Of a stretch of DNA of 64,000 bases, positions 22,943-34,020 are shown piece by piece. Under the pieces are notes generated by a model, which was given only the letters and a program-made list of their open reading frames with translations, did not search any database and was not told the DNA's origin. Position 1 is the stretch's first letter, and each line of letters begins with the position of its first letter. A program made the translations under genes and the position numbers. Source of the stretch: Malus domestica. Taxonomy: Eukaryota; Streptophyta; Magnoliopsida; Rosales; Rosaceae. The stretch spans positions 11,665,501 to 11,729,500 of the forward strand of contig NC_091665.1 of the NCBI RefSeq assembly GCF_042453785.1. Direction: 5' to 3'.

Positions 22943-23189
22943 TTTAGACCCTATTTCTTGCAACAAATTTATGCGATGACATTGGCAATCAAAACATGAG
23001 TTTCAAAGATTTTAATCTTCGTATGCCTCAATATCTACTAAAAGTAATTTCAAGCTCTCGCTATCCTAATGAACTCATTGAACACCCTCGCTTCGAACCT
23101 TACATGTTACGTTATGAACCCAAAGCTCCTAAAGCTCTCCAAGTCCTGGACCAAGACGACAGATAACTTTCTGACATATTTATTGACAC
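22943..23189 (+). other. Short unidentified ORF beside the copia insertion
   Basis: A 56-codon frame at 22996-23166 starts MSFKDFNLRMPQYLL and ends QVLDQDD, with balanced protein-like composition. I do not recognise it. It could be the last exon of a gene split by the copia insertion, or chance. Confidence 0.25.
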
Positions 23190-23539
23190 AACATGAAAAG
23201 GAAACAGACACCAGCTTCAATGAACAATTCTAACAAATTGAATCTCCAATTACAAAAGGGCATTCAGATCACAAGTAAGAACTACGCCAAGCATATCCAA
23301 ACTAAAGAACCTCTTTTCCGAAAATTACAAACAACAGGAAGAAAAAAGACGTGCAAGGATGAAGAAATTTCATCAGACATATTGCAGCACCCAGAAAAGA
23401 ATACTGATCCATGTCATCACGCATTGCATTCTAGATGACAAATGTAAAGCAATGATGCAATCCACGGGCCAAAATTCCATCTACAGTAACAATCAAACCA
23501 TGGTTGAACATGAACTTTTACCTCCAAAAATTTCAGATA

Positions 23540-24433
23540 TTAAGCAAAGATGGAAACCAGACACACAAGCAACATAAACAACACAATAGCGCCAATCCAA
23601 CAAACCCATTTTCCTCTTCTCTTTTTCATCTTCTTAGCATCAGAAAGCGCATTAGTTCCATCATTAATATAAGCCCCAGCACCAGCCACATTCTGTTCGA
23701 TGTCATCCAACTGTTCGCCTTGCTTTTCAACCAACACAGCCATGTCAAGGAACACTTGATGGAGCTCCGTCAAGCTTCTCTGTATGTCCTTCAAGACCTC
23801 ATGCCTTTCCTGATTCTCCATCACCAGCTCCGCCTTTCCTTCGAAAGTTTTGACCTGCCCATTTGTCGAAATCATCTTATCAATCACTTCATCACTCGCT
23901 TCCTCCCCAGTGGCACTGAAATACCTCCTCTTGAGACCGTCTTTGTGCTCCTTAACAATCTGTTCTCTCAAGATCTGAAAATCATTCATAATCTCTCTCA
24001 GCTTAATTCTCAAACCATTCGTCACCGAAATCCTCATTCGATCAACAGGGCTTCCTTCCTTGTAGGCCGCAGACACACTTCGATTAGCCACGTTACAACG
24101 ATCAAGCGACTCCAAACTCGCTTTGATGCTTTTCGCTTTCCTCAGAATAGTAACCATATCAGCATTGATTCTGTCTCTCAACCCTCTGAGCACTTTAGCA
24201 CTGTGAGTGGACTTGGTTTCTTCATTCAGGTCCTGAAGATCAACAAGGAGGTTTGTGATCTCTTCCATGTCAGCCTTCATTGCGTTCACTTGTTCGAAAA
24301 ATCCGGCGAGGTTCTGTTCGTCAGCGGCGTCAAGTTTCCCCATTTCAAGGTCAGGTTGGGACTCGAGATCTTTCATAGCCTGCTTCTTGAGATCCACGTA
24401 ACTGAGGAATGACTTGGTCATTAGATCATTCAT
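23540..24433 (-). CDS. SYP112: Syntaxin, Qa-SNARE of the SYP11 group (SYP112-like)
   Basis: A membrane-fusion Qa-SNARE acting at the plasma membrane/cell plate; its relative KNOLLE (SYP111) drives cytokinetic vesicle fusion. Intronless 297-residue frame. The N-terminus MNDLMTKSFLSYVDLKKQAM is the conserved start of SYP111/SYP112. The Habc bundle spans roughly residues 35-160, the SNARE motif about 205-267 with the zero-layer Gln at 238 (VEKQGEQLDD), a basic linker KKMKKRRGK, then a C-terminal anchor 276-297. The tail favours SYP112 over KNOLLE in my judgement. No Lys/Arg interruption of the anchor and no frame defects; length matches the family. A 5' UTR intron is possible (acceptor ATCCAG near 24452). 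The opposite strand of the whole gene is also open, which I treat as a shadow. Confidence 0.93.
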   Translation of the reverse strand: MNDLMTKSFLSYVDLKKQAMKDLESQPDLEMGKLDAADEQNLAGFFEQVNAMKADMEEITNLLVDLQDLNEETKSTHSAKVLRGLRDRINADMVTILRKAKSIKASLESLDRCNVANRSVSAAYKEGSPVDRMRISVTNGLRIKLREIMNDFQILREQIVKEHKDGLKRRYFSATGEEASDEVIDKMISTNGQVKTFEGKAELVMENQERHEVLKDIQRSLTELHQVFLDMAVLVEKQGEQLDDIEQNVAGAGAYINDGTNALSDAKKMKKRRGKWVCWIGAIVLFMLLVCLVSIFA

Positions 24434-25500
24434 CTTCGGGGAGATTTTCGAATACCAACCTGGATAAAAAATTTAGGACTTCAATTCGTTAAAAACCATG
24501 TTAGAATAAGAGATTACGTCTTCCAATTGTTTGATTTATGAGAATTTGGAACAAACCAAAAACATAAACAAGAAAGATCATTAAATTAATCGAATCTAAT
24601 TCAGGAATGTCTCTTTACGTTCTAAATACAAACATCAAGCACAAAATTATTCAACAAAAAATTAGAAATTAAAAAAAAAAAAAAAAAAGGGGTAAGAAGG
24701 AAAACCTTGAAGAAATCGATTCTAGTGCATTGAAAGCTGAGGATCGATGGGAGCGTTTGGGTGCTTCAAGAGTGTTTGAAAGAAGTAGAAAAGCCTTCAG
24801 CATTTGTAGGATTTTGGTTTTCTGCTTCTTTTTTTATTTTATTTTTTTCACTCTTAAATTTCAAATTTCAAATTCTAACAGCGCTCCACTTCGTCCACGT
24901 AGCCGTTATGTTAATGATGTCGTTTGATAGGATTTCATGTGTTGCCCTACCTTTATATTTCCGTTTAGTTTTCTCTTTTTTTTTTTCTTTTTTTTTTTTT
25001 TAAATTTTTATAATTTTTTTTAAAATAGTTTAGATGTGGCAGTTTTCCTTCAACAGTTTAGACTATTCAGTAGTACCAAAAATGAAGGATCATGATTTAA
25101 TTGATGATTTTTTTTGGGTAAATTACACTTAACCATCTCATGTTTGAAATCTATTGCAACCTCATACAACATCTTCAAAACATTTCACTTTCATACCTTA
25201 AGTACTATTTTGTTTCAATATAATACATCCGTAACATTTTATATCTATTGATCCGTTAAGAGATAACGTGGATGCCACATTTGTGCCACGTGGCAAAAAA
25301 AATTATAATTAAAAACAAAAAACCTGAAAACCTAGAACCCCACCCCCACCTCCCCCGCAAGCCCCCCTCTTCTTCCTCCTGAGCCTCCCAACCACCTCCC
25401 AAGCCTCCACTCTCTTCACCTCCCCTCCCATCCAAAAACCCACCCTATCCCACCCCACCCCCTAACCCCACATCTCAGTACTCGGAGTCAATCTGGGGGG
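24434..25500. other. Syntaxin 5' flank and spacer
   Basis: Upstream region of the minus-strand syntaxin gene: poly(A)/poly(T) tracts at 24668-24690 and 24975-25020, no other gene. About 25121-25300 resembles one end of a long-TIR MULE ('acgtggatgccac ... gccacgtggc'), single-sided. 25330-25470 is strongly C-rich on this strand. Confidence 0.35.
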
Positions 25501-25581
25501 CTCGATTCGTCGCTGTCGTTACCTCCATCTCATTCTCTCTTTGTAACTGTTTCTCTCAGGTACGAATACAATATCTTCTTC

Positions 25582-25630
25582 TGAGAGAGAGAGAGAGAGA
25601 GGGGGAGAGAGAGAGAGAGAGAGAGAGAGA
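25582..25630. repeat. (GA)n tract in the E2 5' UTR intron
   Basis: Interrupted GA repeat of about 24 units just after the 5' UTR donor, a common place for GA tracts in plant E2 genes. Confidence 0.9.
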
Positions 25631-25730
25631 ATTGAGCTCTATTCGTAGGTGTGTAAGTTGTTGGTTGTGTCTCATGGGTTTTGGTTATGGATTTTGATAT
25701 GCGTGTGTTGATTTATCCAAGGTTTCATAG

Positions 25731-25800
25731 ATGGCGTCCAAGCGGATCTTGAAGGAACTCAAAGATCTGCAAAAGAATCCTCCTACATCATGCAGCGCCG
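25731..25800 (+). pseudogene. Ubiquitin-conjugating enzyme E2, first coding exon only
   Basis: The exon reads MASKRILKELKDLQKN...SCSAG, the N-terminus of the plant UBC8/UBC10/UBC28 group (E2 acting with RING E3s). The gene layout is right: 5' UTR exon ending CTCTCAG|GTACG at 25559, an acceptor CATAG directly before the ATG, and a donor at 25801. The following exons, including the one with the catalytic Cys (HPN...C), are absent. After about 150 bp of intron-like sequence a 5'-truncated Ty3/gypsy element begins. I found no continuation after that element ends at 30388, so this is a truncated gene head, possibly still with its promoter. Confidence 0.85.
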
Positions 25801-25975
25801 GTAATCTCATCTTCCTGTTTTGAATTTTTAAATCGTGTAGATTTTCGGAAATAAAATTTTGAAATCCATGAAATTTCTGGGGTGTTTTTTTATTTTTTTT
25901 TTTATTTTTCCGGATTGAGAGCTAAAATAGAGCGATTTTTTACGGAGATTTGGGGAAGAAGAAGAATAAGAAGAA

Positions 25976-28078
25976 TTGGGAGCAACCACGAACCGTCACT
26001 GAGGTACGGAGTTTTCTTAGCCTAGCTGGTTATTATAGACGGTTTGTTAAGGATTTTTCAATTATTGCATTACCGCTGACGAGGTTAACCAGGAAGGATG
26101 TTAAGTTTGAGTGGGATGATAACTGGGAGCAGAGTTTTCAACAATTGAAATATTGTCTCACTCATGCACTTGTTTTGGCGCTTCCTGATGATAGTGGTAA
26201 TTTTGAGATCTACAATGATGCTTCCTTGAATGGTCTGGGATATGTGTTGATGCAGCATGGTAGGGTGATTGCTTATGAATTGCGACAGTTGAAGCCTCAT
26301 GAGATGAATTATCCTACTCATGATCTTGAATTAGCAGCTATTATCTTTGCTTTGAAGATGTGGAGACATTATCTTTATGACAAAAATTGTAAGATCTTTA
26401 CGGATCATAAAAGTCTTCAATATCTTTTTACTCAGAGGAACTTAATCTTCGACAATGAAGGTGGATTGAATTGCTTAGTGATTATGATTGCACGATTGAG
26501 TATCATCCTGGTCGTACAAATGTGGTGGCGGATGCACTTAGTAGGAAGCCTCAAGGGAGAATTAATGCTTTGTACACTTGTAATTTCCTCTTCTTGTGGA
26601 TTTGAGGTCCATTGGAGTGAAGTTAGGGGTGGAAAAACCAGATGAAACCTTACTTGCTAATTTTTAGGTCAGACCAATATTAATTGATCGAGTGCTCGAG
26701 GCTCAAATGAATGATGAAGAAATCCAGGAGTTAATTGAGGCAAGAAATCAAGGGAAAAAGAAAGATCTCAGAATCCGAGAGACTGATGGCATGCTTATGT
26801 AGGAGAATAGAATGTACGTGCCGAAAAATGTGGAATTAAAGAAAGAAATTTTGGATGAAGCGCACTGTTCGGCTTATGCAATGCATCCTGGAGGTACTTA
26901 AATGTATCATACCATTCGACCATTTTATTATTGGCTGGGTATGAAAAGAGAAAGTGCTGAGTATGTGAGTAGGTGTGCTATTTGTCAGCAGGTCAAAGCT
27001 GAAAGGAAAAAGCCATTTGGATTGATGTAGCCATTTCTCGTTCCATAGTGGAAATGGGAAAACATTACCATGGACTTTGTGTACAAGCTTCCTCATACAC
27101 GAAATGGTTATGATGGAATTTGGGTGATAGTTGATCAGCTTACTAGGTCAACGCATTTTATTCCAGTGAGAGAAATATTCTTTAAGTCGATTAGCCGAAT
27201 TGTTCATATCAAAGATTGTTAAGTATCATGGAGTTCCAGTTAGTATTATCTCGGATCGGAATCCTAGATTCACTTCTAAATTATGGGTGGCATTTCATAA
27301 GGCTCTTGGATCGAGGTTACTTTATAGTACGACATATCATCCCCAAACATATGGACAATCTGATAGGACTATTTAGACATTGGAGGATATGCTGAGATCT
27401 TCGGTATTGCAGTTTGGCGACGCCTGGCATCAGTGGTTAGATTTGATAGAGTTTGCATATAATAATAGCTACCATTCGAGCATCGGTATGTCACCTTTTG
27501 AGGCACTTTATGGCAAATCTTGTCGTACACCTTTATGTTGGTCAGAGGTTGGTGAAAGACATTTGGTGGGCCCTGAGATTGTGGATGAGACTACTCAGAA
27601 TGTTCAAGTAATTAAGACTAACCTGAAAGCGGCCCAGGATCGACAAAAAAGTTTAGCAGACAAGCATGCTACTGACCGAGTGTATAAAATTGGTGATTGG
27701 GTGTTTCTGAAGTTGTCACCGTGGAGAGGTGTTGTATGGTTCAGAAAGAAAGGTAAGCTAAGTCCTAGATACATTGGACCGTATCAGATCACCGAGCGAG
27801 TCGGTGAAGTTGCTTACAGGCTTAAGTTGCCTCCAAAGTTGTCTAAAGTGCACGATGTGTTCCATGTTCCCATGCTTCGTCATTATGTTTCAGATCCGTC
27901 ACATGTGATACCTCCTCAACCATTGGAAATTAATCCATATTTGACTTATGACGAGGAGCCAGTAACAATTTTGGATTGGAAAGATAAGGTTTTGAGGAAT
28001 AAGACTGTGCGCTTGGTGAAAGTTTTGTGGAGGAATCACTCGGTGGAGGAAGCCACCTAGGAGACGGAAGAGCGTAAG
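25976..28078 (+). pseudogene. Gypsy RNase H - integrase - chromodomain remnant
   Basis: The RT tail and RNase H read [48 protein letters not shown]. Integrase has the HHCC finger (AHCSAYAMHPGG ... CAICQQVKAE) and a core ([20 protein letters not shown]) with several stops. 27380-28060 is open: ALYGKSCRTPLCW, GDWVFLKLSPWRG, SPRYIGPYQI, then a chromodomain-like end (ILDWKDKVLRNKTV ... VLWRNHSVEEAT). That end places it among chromoviruses (Tekay/Reina-like by recall). Frameshift near 26455 and stops at 26900, 27030, 27220 and 27375 make it inactive. Confidence 0.85.
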
Positions 28079-28133
28079 TTAATGTGTGAAATTTCAAGGA
28101 TGAAATTTTCTTAAGGGGGTAGGTTGTGACAGC

Positions 28134-30388
28134 CCGTCCCGAAATATTTTATCGATGGTGTGAAATGACTTATATACCCTTAGACGTTTGGTGGTGGTGT
28201 GTAAATAGGCCAAGGATTTGGGCCAATCCATTTTCTTCCTAATATTTTGGACTCAATTAGAAGTAAAATTTTTATTGGTTTTGTTTTGTTGCCATTTGGA
28301 CCACACACACACACCCAAACTCTCGTTAACTCTCTCTCTTTTCTCTCTCGGATTTTTCCCATTTTCTGTACAATCGTACGGACAGCTTCCAAACCAACAC
28401 TTCCAATCACGGATCAAGTTGTTTAAGATCACCATCGTACTCCTCGTGATTTCACAAGTTGAATTGTATCTTTGGGACGACGAACGGTTCACGGGAACGC
28501 GAGATACCCGAGCTCTGGTAAGATGCACTGTGATCGTTGTAATTTCACTGAGATTTAAGGCTTAAGGGAGTCTTAAAACAGCTTTGCAGGGGCTTACGAC
28601 AATTTTGAAGTGTTTTGGACGTTAGGAAGCTCAGGTTTGACTAGTTACAGGGTTTGGCCGGTTTCCTCGAATTTTTCCGGTGAGATTCCATTGGTTTTAG
28701 GACCTTAAAGTGGTAAGAATGTGTTCTTCTCATCCTAAGCTTCAGTTTGGTACAAATTTCATGAATTTTGGATGAGAAATGAAGAAGATATGAAGATTTG
28801 AAAATTTTCCAGTTTCCGATGACACAGGCGGTGGCCAGCAGCGGCTTCGGCGAGGTTCACCGGAGAAGACGAAGAATATTCCATCAAAATTAATGGAATA
28901 TTCATGACTGCGTAAGGTAATGTTGTAAGCTTCTGTTAATATTTAACGAAATATTCTGTGGAATATTCCTGACGGCGTCAGGCTAAATGACGGCAGTGGC
29001 CTGCGCTTTAGGGCACGTCTGGCCGTGCCATTGCCAGCGAGTGAAGGCATGTGGGGATCGAGAATTTTTTTCTAAAAATATGGGGATGTTTGTGGGGTTG
29101 AGTATATCTCGTTGGTATATTCAAACACCCAAATTGAGCAATGTATGAGAAGTTATTAACTAGTTTTGGTTATGTGCTTTAAAATAATGTTTATATAGTT
29201 GTTTCACATATAGGTGAGACCTATCTTGAGAACGAGTGTAATCAAGCGAGACTTGGGGGCTACGACCCTTCCACATATCAGTGAGTGGGCTTTTGGTTTT
29301 CAGTATATACTTATATACTTGGTATTTTTCCCAGAAAATATGTTTAAATGAAATTATGTTTTGAAATGTCATGCCTATTGATTTATGCTTAGACTATGAA
29401 TTTATATGGTATGCATAAATGTGATTTGACGCTGTGGACACTTAGGTAAGTACCATGTGAGTTGTAGATTGTGTTATGTGAATTGATGATTATGTGATGT
29501 GTGTTGAGAGCTTATAAACTTGCACCCCAGTGTTAGTGCTCCTACCCGTGGTTAGGGCACAGTCCTTCACATGATGTTCACTTCCCGCACCATGCACTCA
29601 CCTTGGATCCAAGTTAGGTGCATAGTCCCGTAGTACAGACCACTATAGGTGGTTCCGACTCGTAGGTGACCCGCGATTATTCGCACAGTCTTCAAGTAAT
29701 CGTAGCACTAGAGCGTATTTATTTTACACCTAGTCCTGTCATACAAACCACTTTAGGTGGTTCTAACTCGTGTGCAGCCATACTTGTTGAGCTATAGATT
29801 CAGCCGTACAGGCCACTTTAGGTGGATTCGGCTGATATGTTACTTCTCATAAGTTAATTCACCTGAGTTACTTATTCACTTATTTTGAGATATTTGGCAT
29901 GACATACTTTTGAACATTACTATTCAGAGCATGGTTTTGAGATATGTATATATTCTATTTTTTGGGAAATTATACAGGTTTTACGACACGGGGTTACTAT
30001 CTTTTATGTTGAAATGGTTTTGGAAAACTTTGTTTTTGCCCACTCACACTTTCTGTTTTGCGCCCCTCCAGGTTTTAGGTAAGAGTGCTTGTTGGTGGCT
30101 TATGAGGATTTGACAGAGGTTCTGACAGATTATCACCAATGTAGGATCTCCTTTGGGTGTGGCATAATTAGTATTCGTCCTGCTGGACTTCACTTAGGCT
30201 ACTTATGCTCTGGTTGTGCAATCACACTTAATATCACACTTGCACCTTATCTTATCTAGTGCTCTAGTTGATTTGATTTTTTTTGTTTATTCGCATTTCA
30301 TATATTAATATTGCTTCCACATTGTGTACATGACTACATTATCCTCAGGTGACGGCCATCATGCCTCGATCTAGGTCGGGGTTTGTCA
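28134..30388 (+). repeat. 3' LTR of the gypsy element, 2.26 kb
   Basis: Starts TGTGACAGCCCGTCCCG and ends GGTCGGGGTTTGTCA, following the polypurine tract. Frames inside it (for example around 28218-28565) show no domain and are treated as chance. No second copy is in the window. Confidence 0.8.
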
Positions 30389-30536
30389 ACTATACCCACA
30401 AGGTAACAGATTTCCCATCGGTTAACTGTTATATCCATCTTCGTCAATACGAAAAATATATTCCTTCTGTTTACGCATTATAATTTAGTAAAAATTAATT
30501 TCATCATCTAATATTGGATGTATAAAATGATTCAAA

Positions 30537-30700
30537 TGCCACTTAGTACTACGATTTAGTTGTATTCATTTTCACTTCTAAGTGAGAGGTCTTAAGTTCG
30601 ATTCTCACCAAATGTGAGTTTGAACCATATTATTGCTAACCTATTGTGAGGCTTAGCCTATCACCCCACCCTCTCAGTGTAAAAATATCGTTTATTAAAA
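30537..30700 (+). mobile_element. tRNA-derived SINE
   Basis: About 164 bp beginning CCACTTAGTACTACG, with a B-box-like GTTCGATTCTC and an A-rich 3' end (tttattaaaaaaaa). Flanked by AAAATGATTCA (from 30524 and from 30701), a target duplication of at least 11 bp. A second copy of the same family was split by the Harbinger element at 35798. Confidence 0.8.
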
Positions 30701-30711
30701 AAAATGATTCA

Positions 30712-31140
30712 TATCTTGTGGACTATAAAAATTAAAGCATTGTATTTAAAACATTGATGACATTAGCTGATCTTTGATATCTTCCATAAGTACCATTGAG
30801 TTCTCATTGATTTGATTCAAAACTTTTGAACTTTCTTATAAAATGCAACTTTTATATTATGAAGGTAATGAATTCGGTGAATAAAGAAAATATATAAATT
30901 ATATTATATATTATTTGGGTCGAATTCGGGGACGGATACAAATTGGGAGCCCTATAATCATATTCAAAATCATAACTGAATAATATTCAAGATTTTTCAC
31001 CATTCCCAAATTTTCATACCCACATCTGTTCCATTCATGCAGTTATCTACCATTGCCATCCCCACTTATCGGTGATTTTACATTTAGTAAGCTCCAAAAG
31101 AAACTTCCCCTTTGGAGAGACCCTTTGAATAAGGACTGCC
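30712..31140. other. Intergenic spacer
   Basis: AT-rich; no exon, repeat end or RNA gene recognised before the promoter motifs at 31153. Confidence 0.4.
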
Positions 31141-31152
31141 AAGAATAATAGA

Positions 31153-31280
31153 TGGGCCTGAACATCAGCCTTTTCGATTAAAAACAATCCCAGCTGAGAG
31201 TTATCATTCGTAGCCCATATCCACCCAATTCTTAGCCCACAAGGGGAAGGCAATCAAGGGCACTGTTCCCCGCTATAAAT
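31153..31280 (+). promoter_or_regulatory. Site II/TATA promoter for the snoRNA transcription unit
   Basis: Site II-type motifs TGGGCC (31153-31158) and AGCCCA (31212-31217 and 31234-31239) precede a TATA box TATAAAT (31274-31280). In plants this combination is characteristic of promoters of snoRNA and ribosomal-protein genes. A start near 31305 would give a CT-rich leader of about 145 nt before the snoRNA. Confidence 0.55.
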
Positions 31281-31448
31281 ACTAACACCACGAAGCAAAA
31301 CCTAAGTTACCAATCTGCTTCTTCGTCTCCTCCCTCCAACCTATTCCTTCACTCTTTCTCAATTCAAACTTCTCGCCGCCCCGAACTCCATAACCAAATC
31401 CTCTCATCTCTGTTTTCGTTGTATTATTACGGTTTGTAGGAGGCAAGC

Positions 31449-31541
31449 AGGTGCGATGATGATGAGAAATTTATAATCTCGTTAATCTGATCTTGTATGA
31501 GGAGAAACTATCTCATCCATTCATAATCGTTCTGAGCACCT
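31449..31541 (+). ncRNA. Probable box C/D snoRNA (25S rRNA 2'-O-methylation guide)
   Basis: Terminal stem AGGTGC (31449-31454) pairs with GCACCT (31536-31541). Box C ATGATGA is at 31456-31462, D' CTGA at 31487-31490, C' ATGAGGA at 31497-31503 and box D CTGA at 31532-31535. The 12 nt before D' (31475-31486, AATCTCGTTAAT) are complementary to the universally conserved 25S/28S segment ATTAACGAGATT; by the D+5 rule the target is the second A of UUAA. A second segment, ATCCATTCAT (31515-31524), is complementary to the adjoining rRNA ATGAATGGAT, so both together could pair with a continuous 20-nt stretch of rRNA. The rRNA sequence is from memory. I cannot name the snoRNA family. Confidence 0.75.
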
Positions 31542-32990
31542 TCTTCCTTCTTCCTTCTTATTCTCATTTATTTTATTTGAACTCAAAGTTTTCCTGCTTT
31601 CTGTACTTCTGTTTTTATTTTGTTTTAGATTTTTTTTGGGTTTTTCTTGTTCTGGGTTTATTTTACAATGCGTCAAATTTGTGTGGAAAAAGGTCAGAAA
31701 TCGTGATTTGTTTTTTTGGTCAATAAAAATCGTGGGGTTTTTTTTTTGGTCAATAAAAATCGTGGATTTTTTGAAGAAATATTATGCAATAGTTAATTGC
31801 CATGAGTCTTTTGAATTGGACTAGTCAGAATCTGGGGTTTTAAACTTTGATCATAACCCCTAAACAAGAATAATGCTGTGTTTGAAAGTGCTTTGTAACG
31901 AGGTGCCTTTGGGATAAGTGTTTATTATAAGAACATTGATTTTTTATTTGTAGAAATATCACATTATTTAAAAAACAAATCATTTATAATAAATTAAATA
32001 ATTTGTTACTAATAAACAATGAAATTTTATTGCAAAAAGTGCATCAACTTAAGCTTCTAATTTTTTAATTGGCAAGAGTTCGATCATCTTCAATAGTCGG
32101 ATTAATATGAGTAGCCGAGTGATTTCTTTGATTGCCCTTCTTCATTATTGTCAAGGCTATCATTCACGATTTGAGATTTTGATGTAAATTGGCGTCATTT
32201 TTCTATTTTTATAATTGATAGTTTAAAAATAACAAACAAGAAAATTAACAAATTTCAGAAAATAAAATTATGTCATTTTAATTTTCGTCATTTTAATTTA
32301 TTTTAGTGATTTTAAATTTTTTCATCTTCACCTTTTCAAACTGAAGAACTTGCACAAAGACAATTACCTTTTAGAGTAAAAAATAAAGGCAATTTTATGG
32401 CCCTTACCATAAATTGTCATTACCCTCTGCCAATTGGTGGAGATGCTAATGGTGTAGCGCTAAACTTGTTATTTATGTGTCCCTCTTGGCATCAATTTTT
32501 GAAGCCTTTTCATTTTTTATAGAGGTCAATTCGATTTGGATAGATCGACGATTTGAGAAACCAAATCGCTTTGGTTAGACTGGTTTGGTTTAGTTGGCTC
32601 TGTTCACTTGTGCCCTTTTTCTTTTACCTTAATACTCAATAATTTCGCTCACTCTTATTTAATACAAAATTTTCCACTTACGGTAAGTTTGATTCAAATT
32701 TCTTGTACTTATTTAAATTTCGATCATTCACTAAATTTGGGACATGATGTTCATTGACAAACCTCAACCTAGATTTTTTTTCAGATAGACACCAAGATTG
32801 ATGCATGCTGACCGACACCAAAAAAGTGACTAAACTATAACATGCATGATGACTTAAATTAAGTGACAAATTATTAAATCTACCAAAAATTATGCTCTGA
32901 ATAGAGTGTTATTACCAAATTTAAACACACGTAAGAAACTGTTAATCCTAAAAACTACCAAGCCTACGTGGCGCGCAGGTTGAGTAATTA
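31542..32990. other. Intergenic, no gene seen
   Basis: T-rich leader after the snoRNA (31545-31640), a direct repeat near 31720 and 31750 ('ttggtcaataaaaatcgtgg' twice), then AT-rich spacer. No plausible exon with splice signals. Confidence 0.4.
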
Positions 32991-32999
32991 ATAAGCTAA

Positions 33000-34020
33000 C
33001 TACGTTATTCGGTTATGTGCGGGGCATGCCAACTCATCGGCCGAGCTCGACCGGGGAGTAGAATGTGTTGATGTTGCATTGGGCGCACTGCTGACTTCTT
33101 GATCTTGTGACTACAGCCGAGGAAGGAACACGTCTCGGCCTTCGGGTTCTAGAGCCTGAAGACAAGGTTGTTAGTCTTGCAAAGTTCACGGATCATTGGC
33201 GTCAGGTTTGGTCACGATGATTATATTCGTAAGAGTATAAGTACGCCACCAAACTATACGGACACAAGTACTCAAAAGAGATGTATGTCTTGATGGTGAA
33301 TGTGGTTAGACCATCAAAATGCCGAACTCTAAAACTTACTTGTGAATATCCAATCATAAAACAACTTGACGTTCAATGCGCCGAGCTTAGTAATTTGTAA
33401 CACCTCACTTCGTCAAGAAGGCTAGTGAGATGACCCTTGCCAATAAGGACTCGAAAATCCTTCTTGACCGAGACTTGGATAGATAATCAATCGGTCTCGA
33501 CGCAGTGCTGTTTATCCAAACTGAAGGTGCTCCGCGGTCGACTGATTCTATGGCAACAGTGCTATTTCTCCAAACTGAAGATGTCACTGGTTGTTTTCAC
33601 AGTGTTGTTTATTCCAATTGAAGATATGTCGGTGGAAAAAGAAAATAAAAAAATCTCAAGGTTGTTGAGAGGTTTCGCCTAGAGAGAGAGTTTGCGCAGG
33701 GTAGTTTGTGTGTTGACTTAGAGGGAGCTTAAATGATGCAGCGCACCTTGTATTTATAGCATTGATATCTTCTGCTTTGCATGGCCGGATACTTTTGTAG
33801 AGTCCAACTGCAACTCCAACTCGCGAAACTAAAATACTGATCTGTGGCATAGGCTAAAGCCTATCTTCCAGATGGCTACCGATGACTTTCTGACAAAATG
33901 AAAGTCTATCCAACCAAAAACTTTCTTATCTCATCATCATAGCCTAGCCTACTTATGCTTCTTCTCTCACCATCATAGCCTAGCCTACCTAGGCTTCTTA
34001 TCTCATCATCATAAATTCCA
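33000..34020 (-). repeat. Possible LTR or LTR-like remnant
   Basis: On the minus strand a TATA-like CTATAAATACAAGG (around 33760) is followed by a CT-rich leader-like stretch and then GC-richer sequence (ggccgagctcgaccgggg on the plus strand near 33043). The layout resembles a retrotransposon LTR, but there is no second copy, PBS or target duplication, so this is a guess. A short duplicated phrase 'catcatagcctagcctac' occurs twice near 33940-33990. Confidence 0.25.

Larger units (their letters stand above)
25960..30388 (+). mobile_element. Ty3/gypsy element, 5'-truncated, 3' LTR kept
   Basis: Coding homology starts inside the RT/RNase H junction ([19 protein letters not shown]) at about 25985. 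The 5' LTR, PBS, gag, protease and most of RT are missing. A PPT-like 'taagggggtaggt' precedes the 3' LTR at 28134. With only one end the target duplication cannot be tested. Confidence 0.85.

Noticed and set aside
23504-24412. 302-codon frame on the strand opposite to the syntaxin gene
   Set aside because: Exact antisense shadow of a well-conserved SNARE gene; no domain of its own.
28218-28565. 115-codon frame in the gypsy 3' LTR
   Set aside because: Lies within a non-coding LTR and has no recognisable domain.
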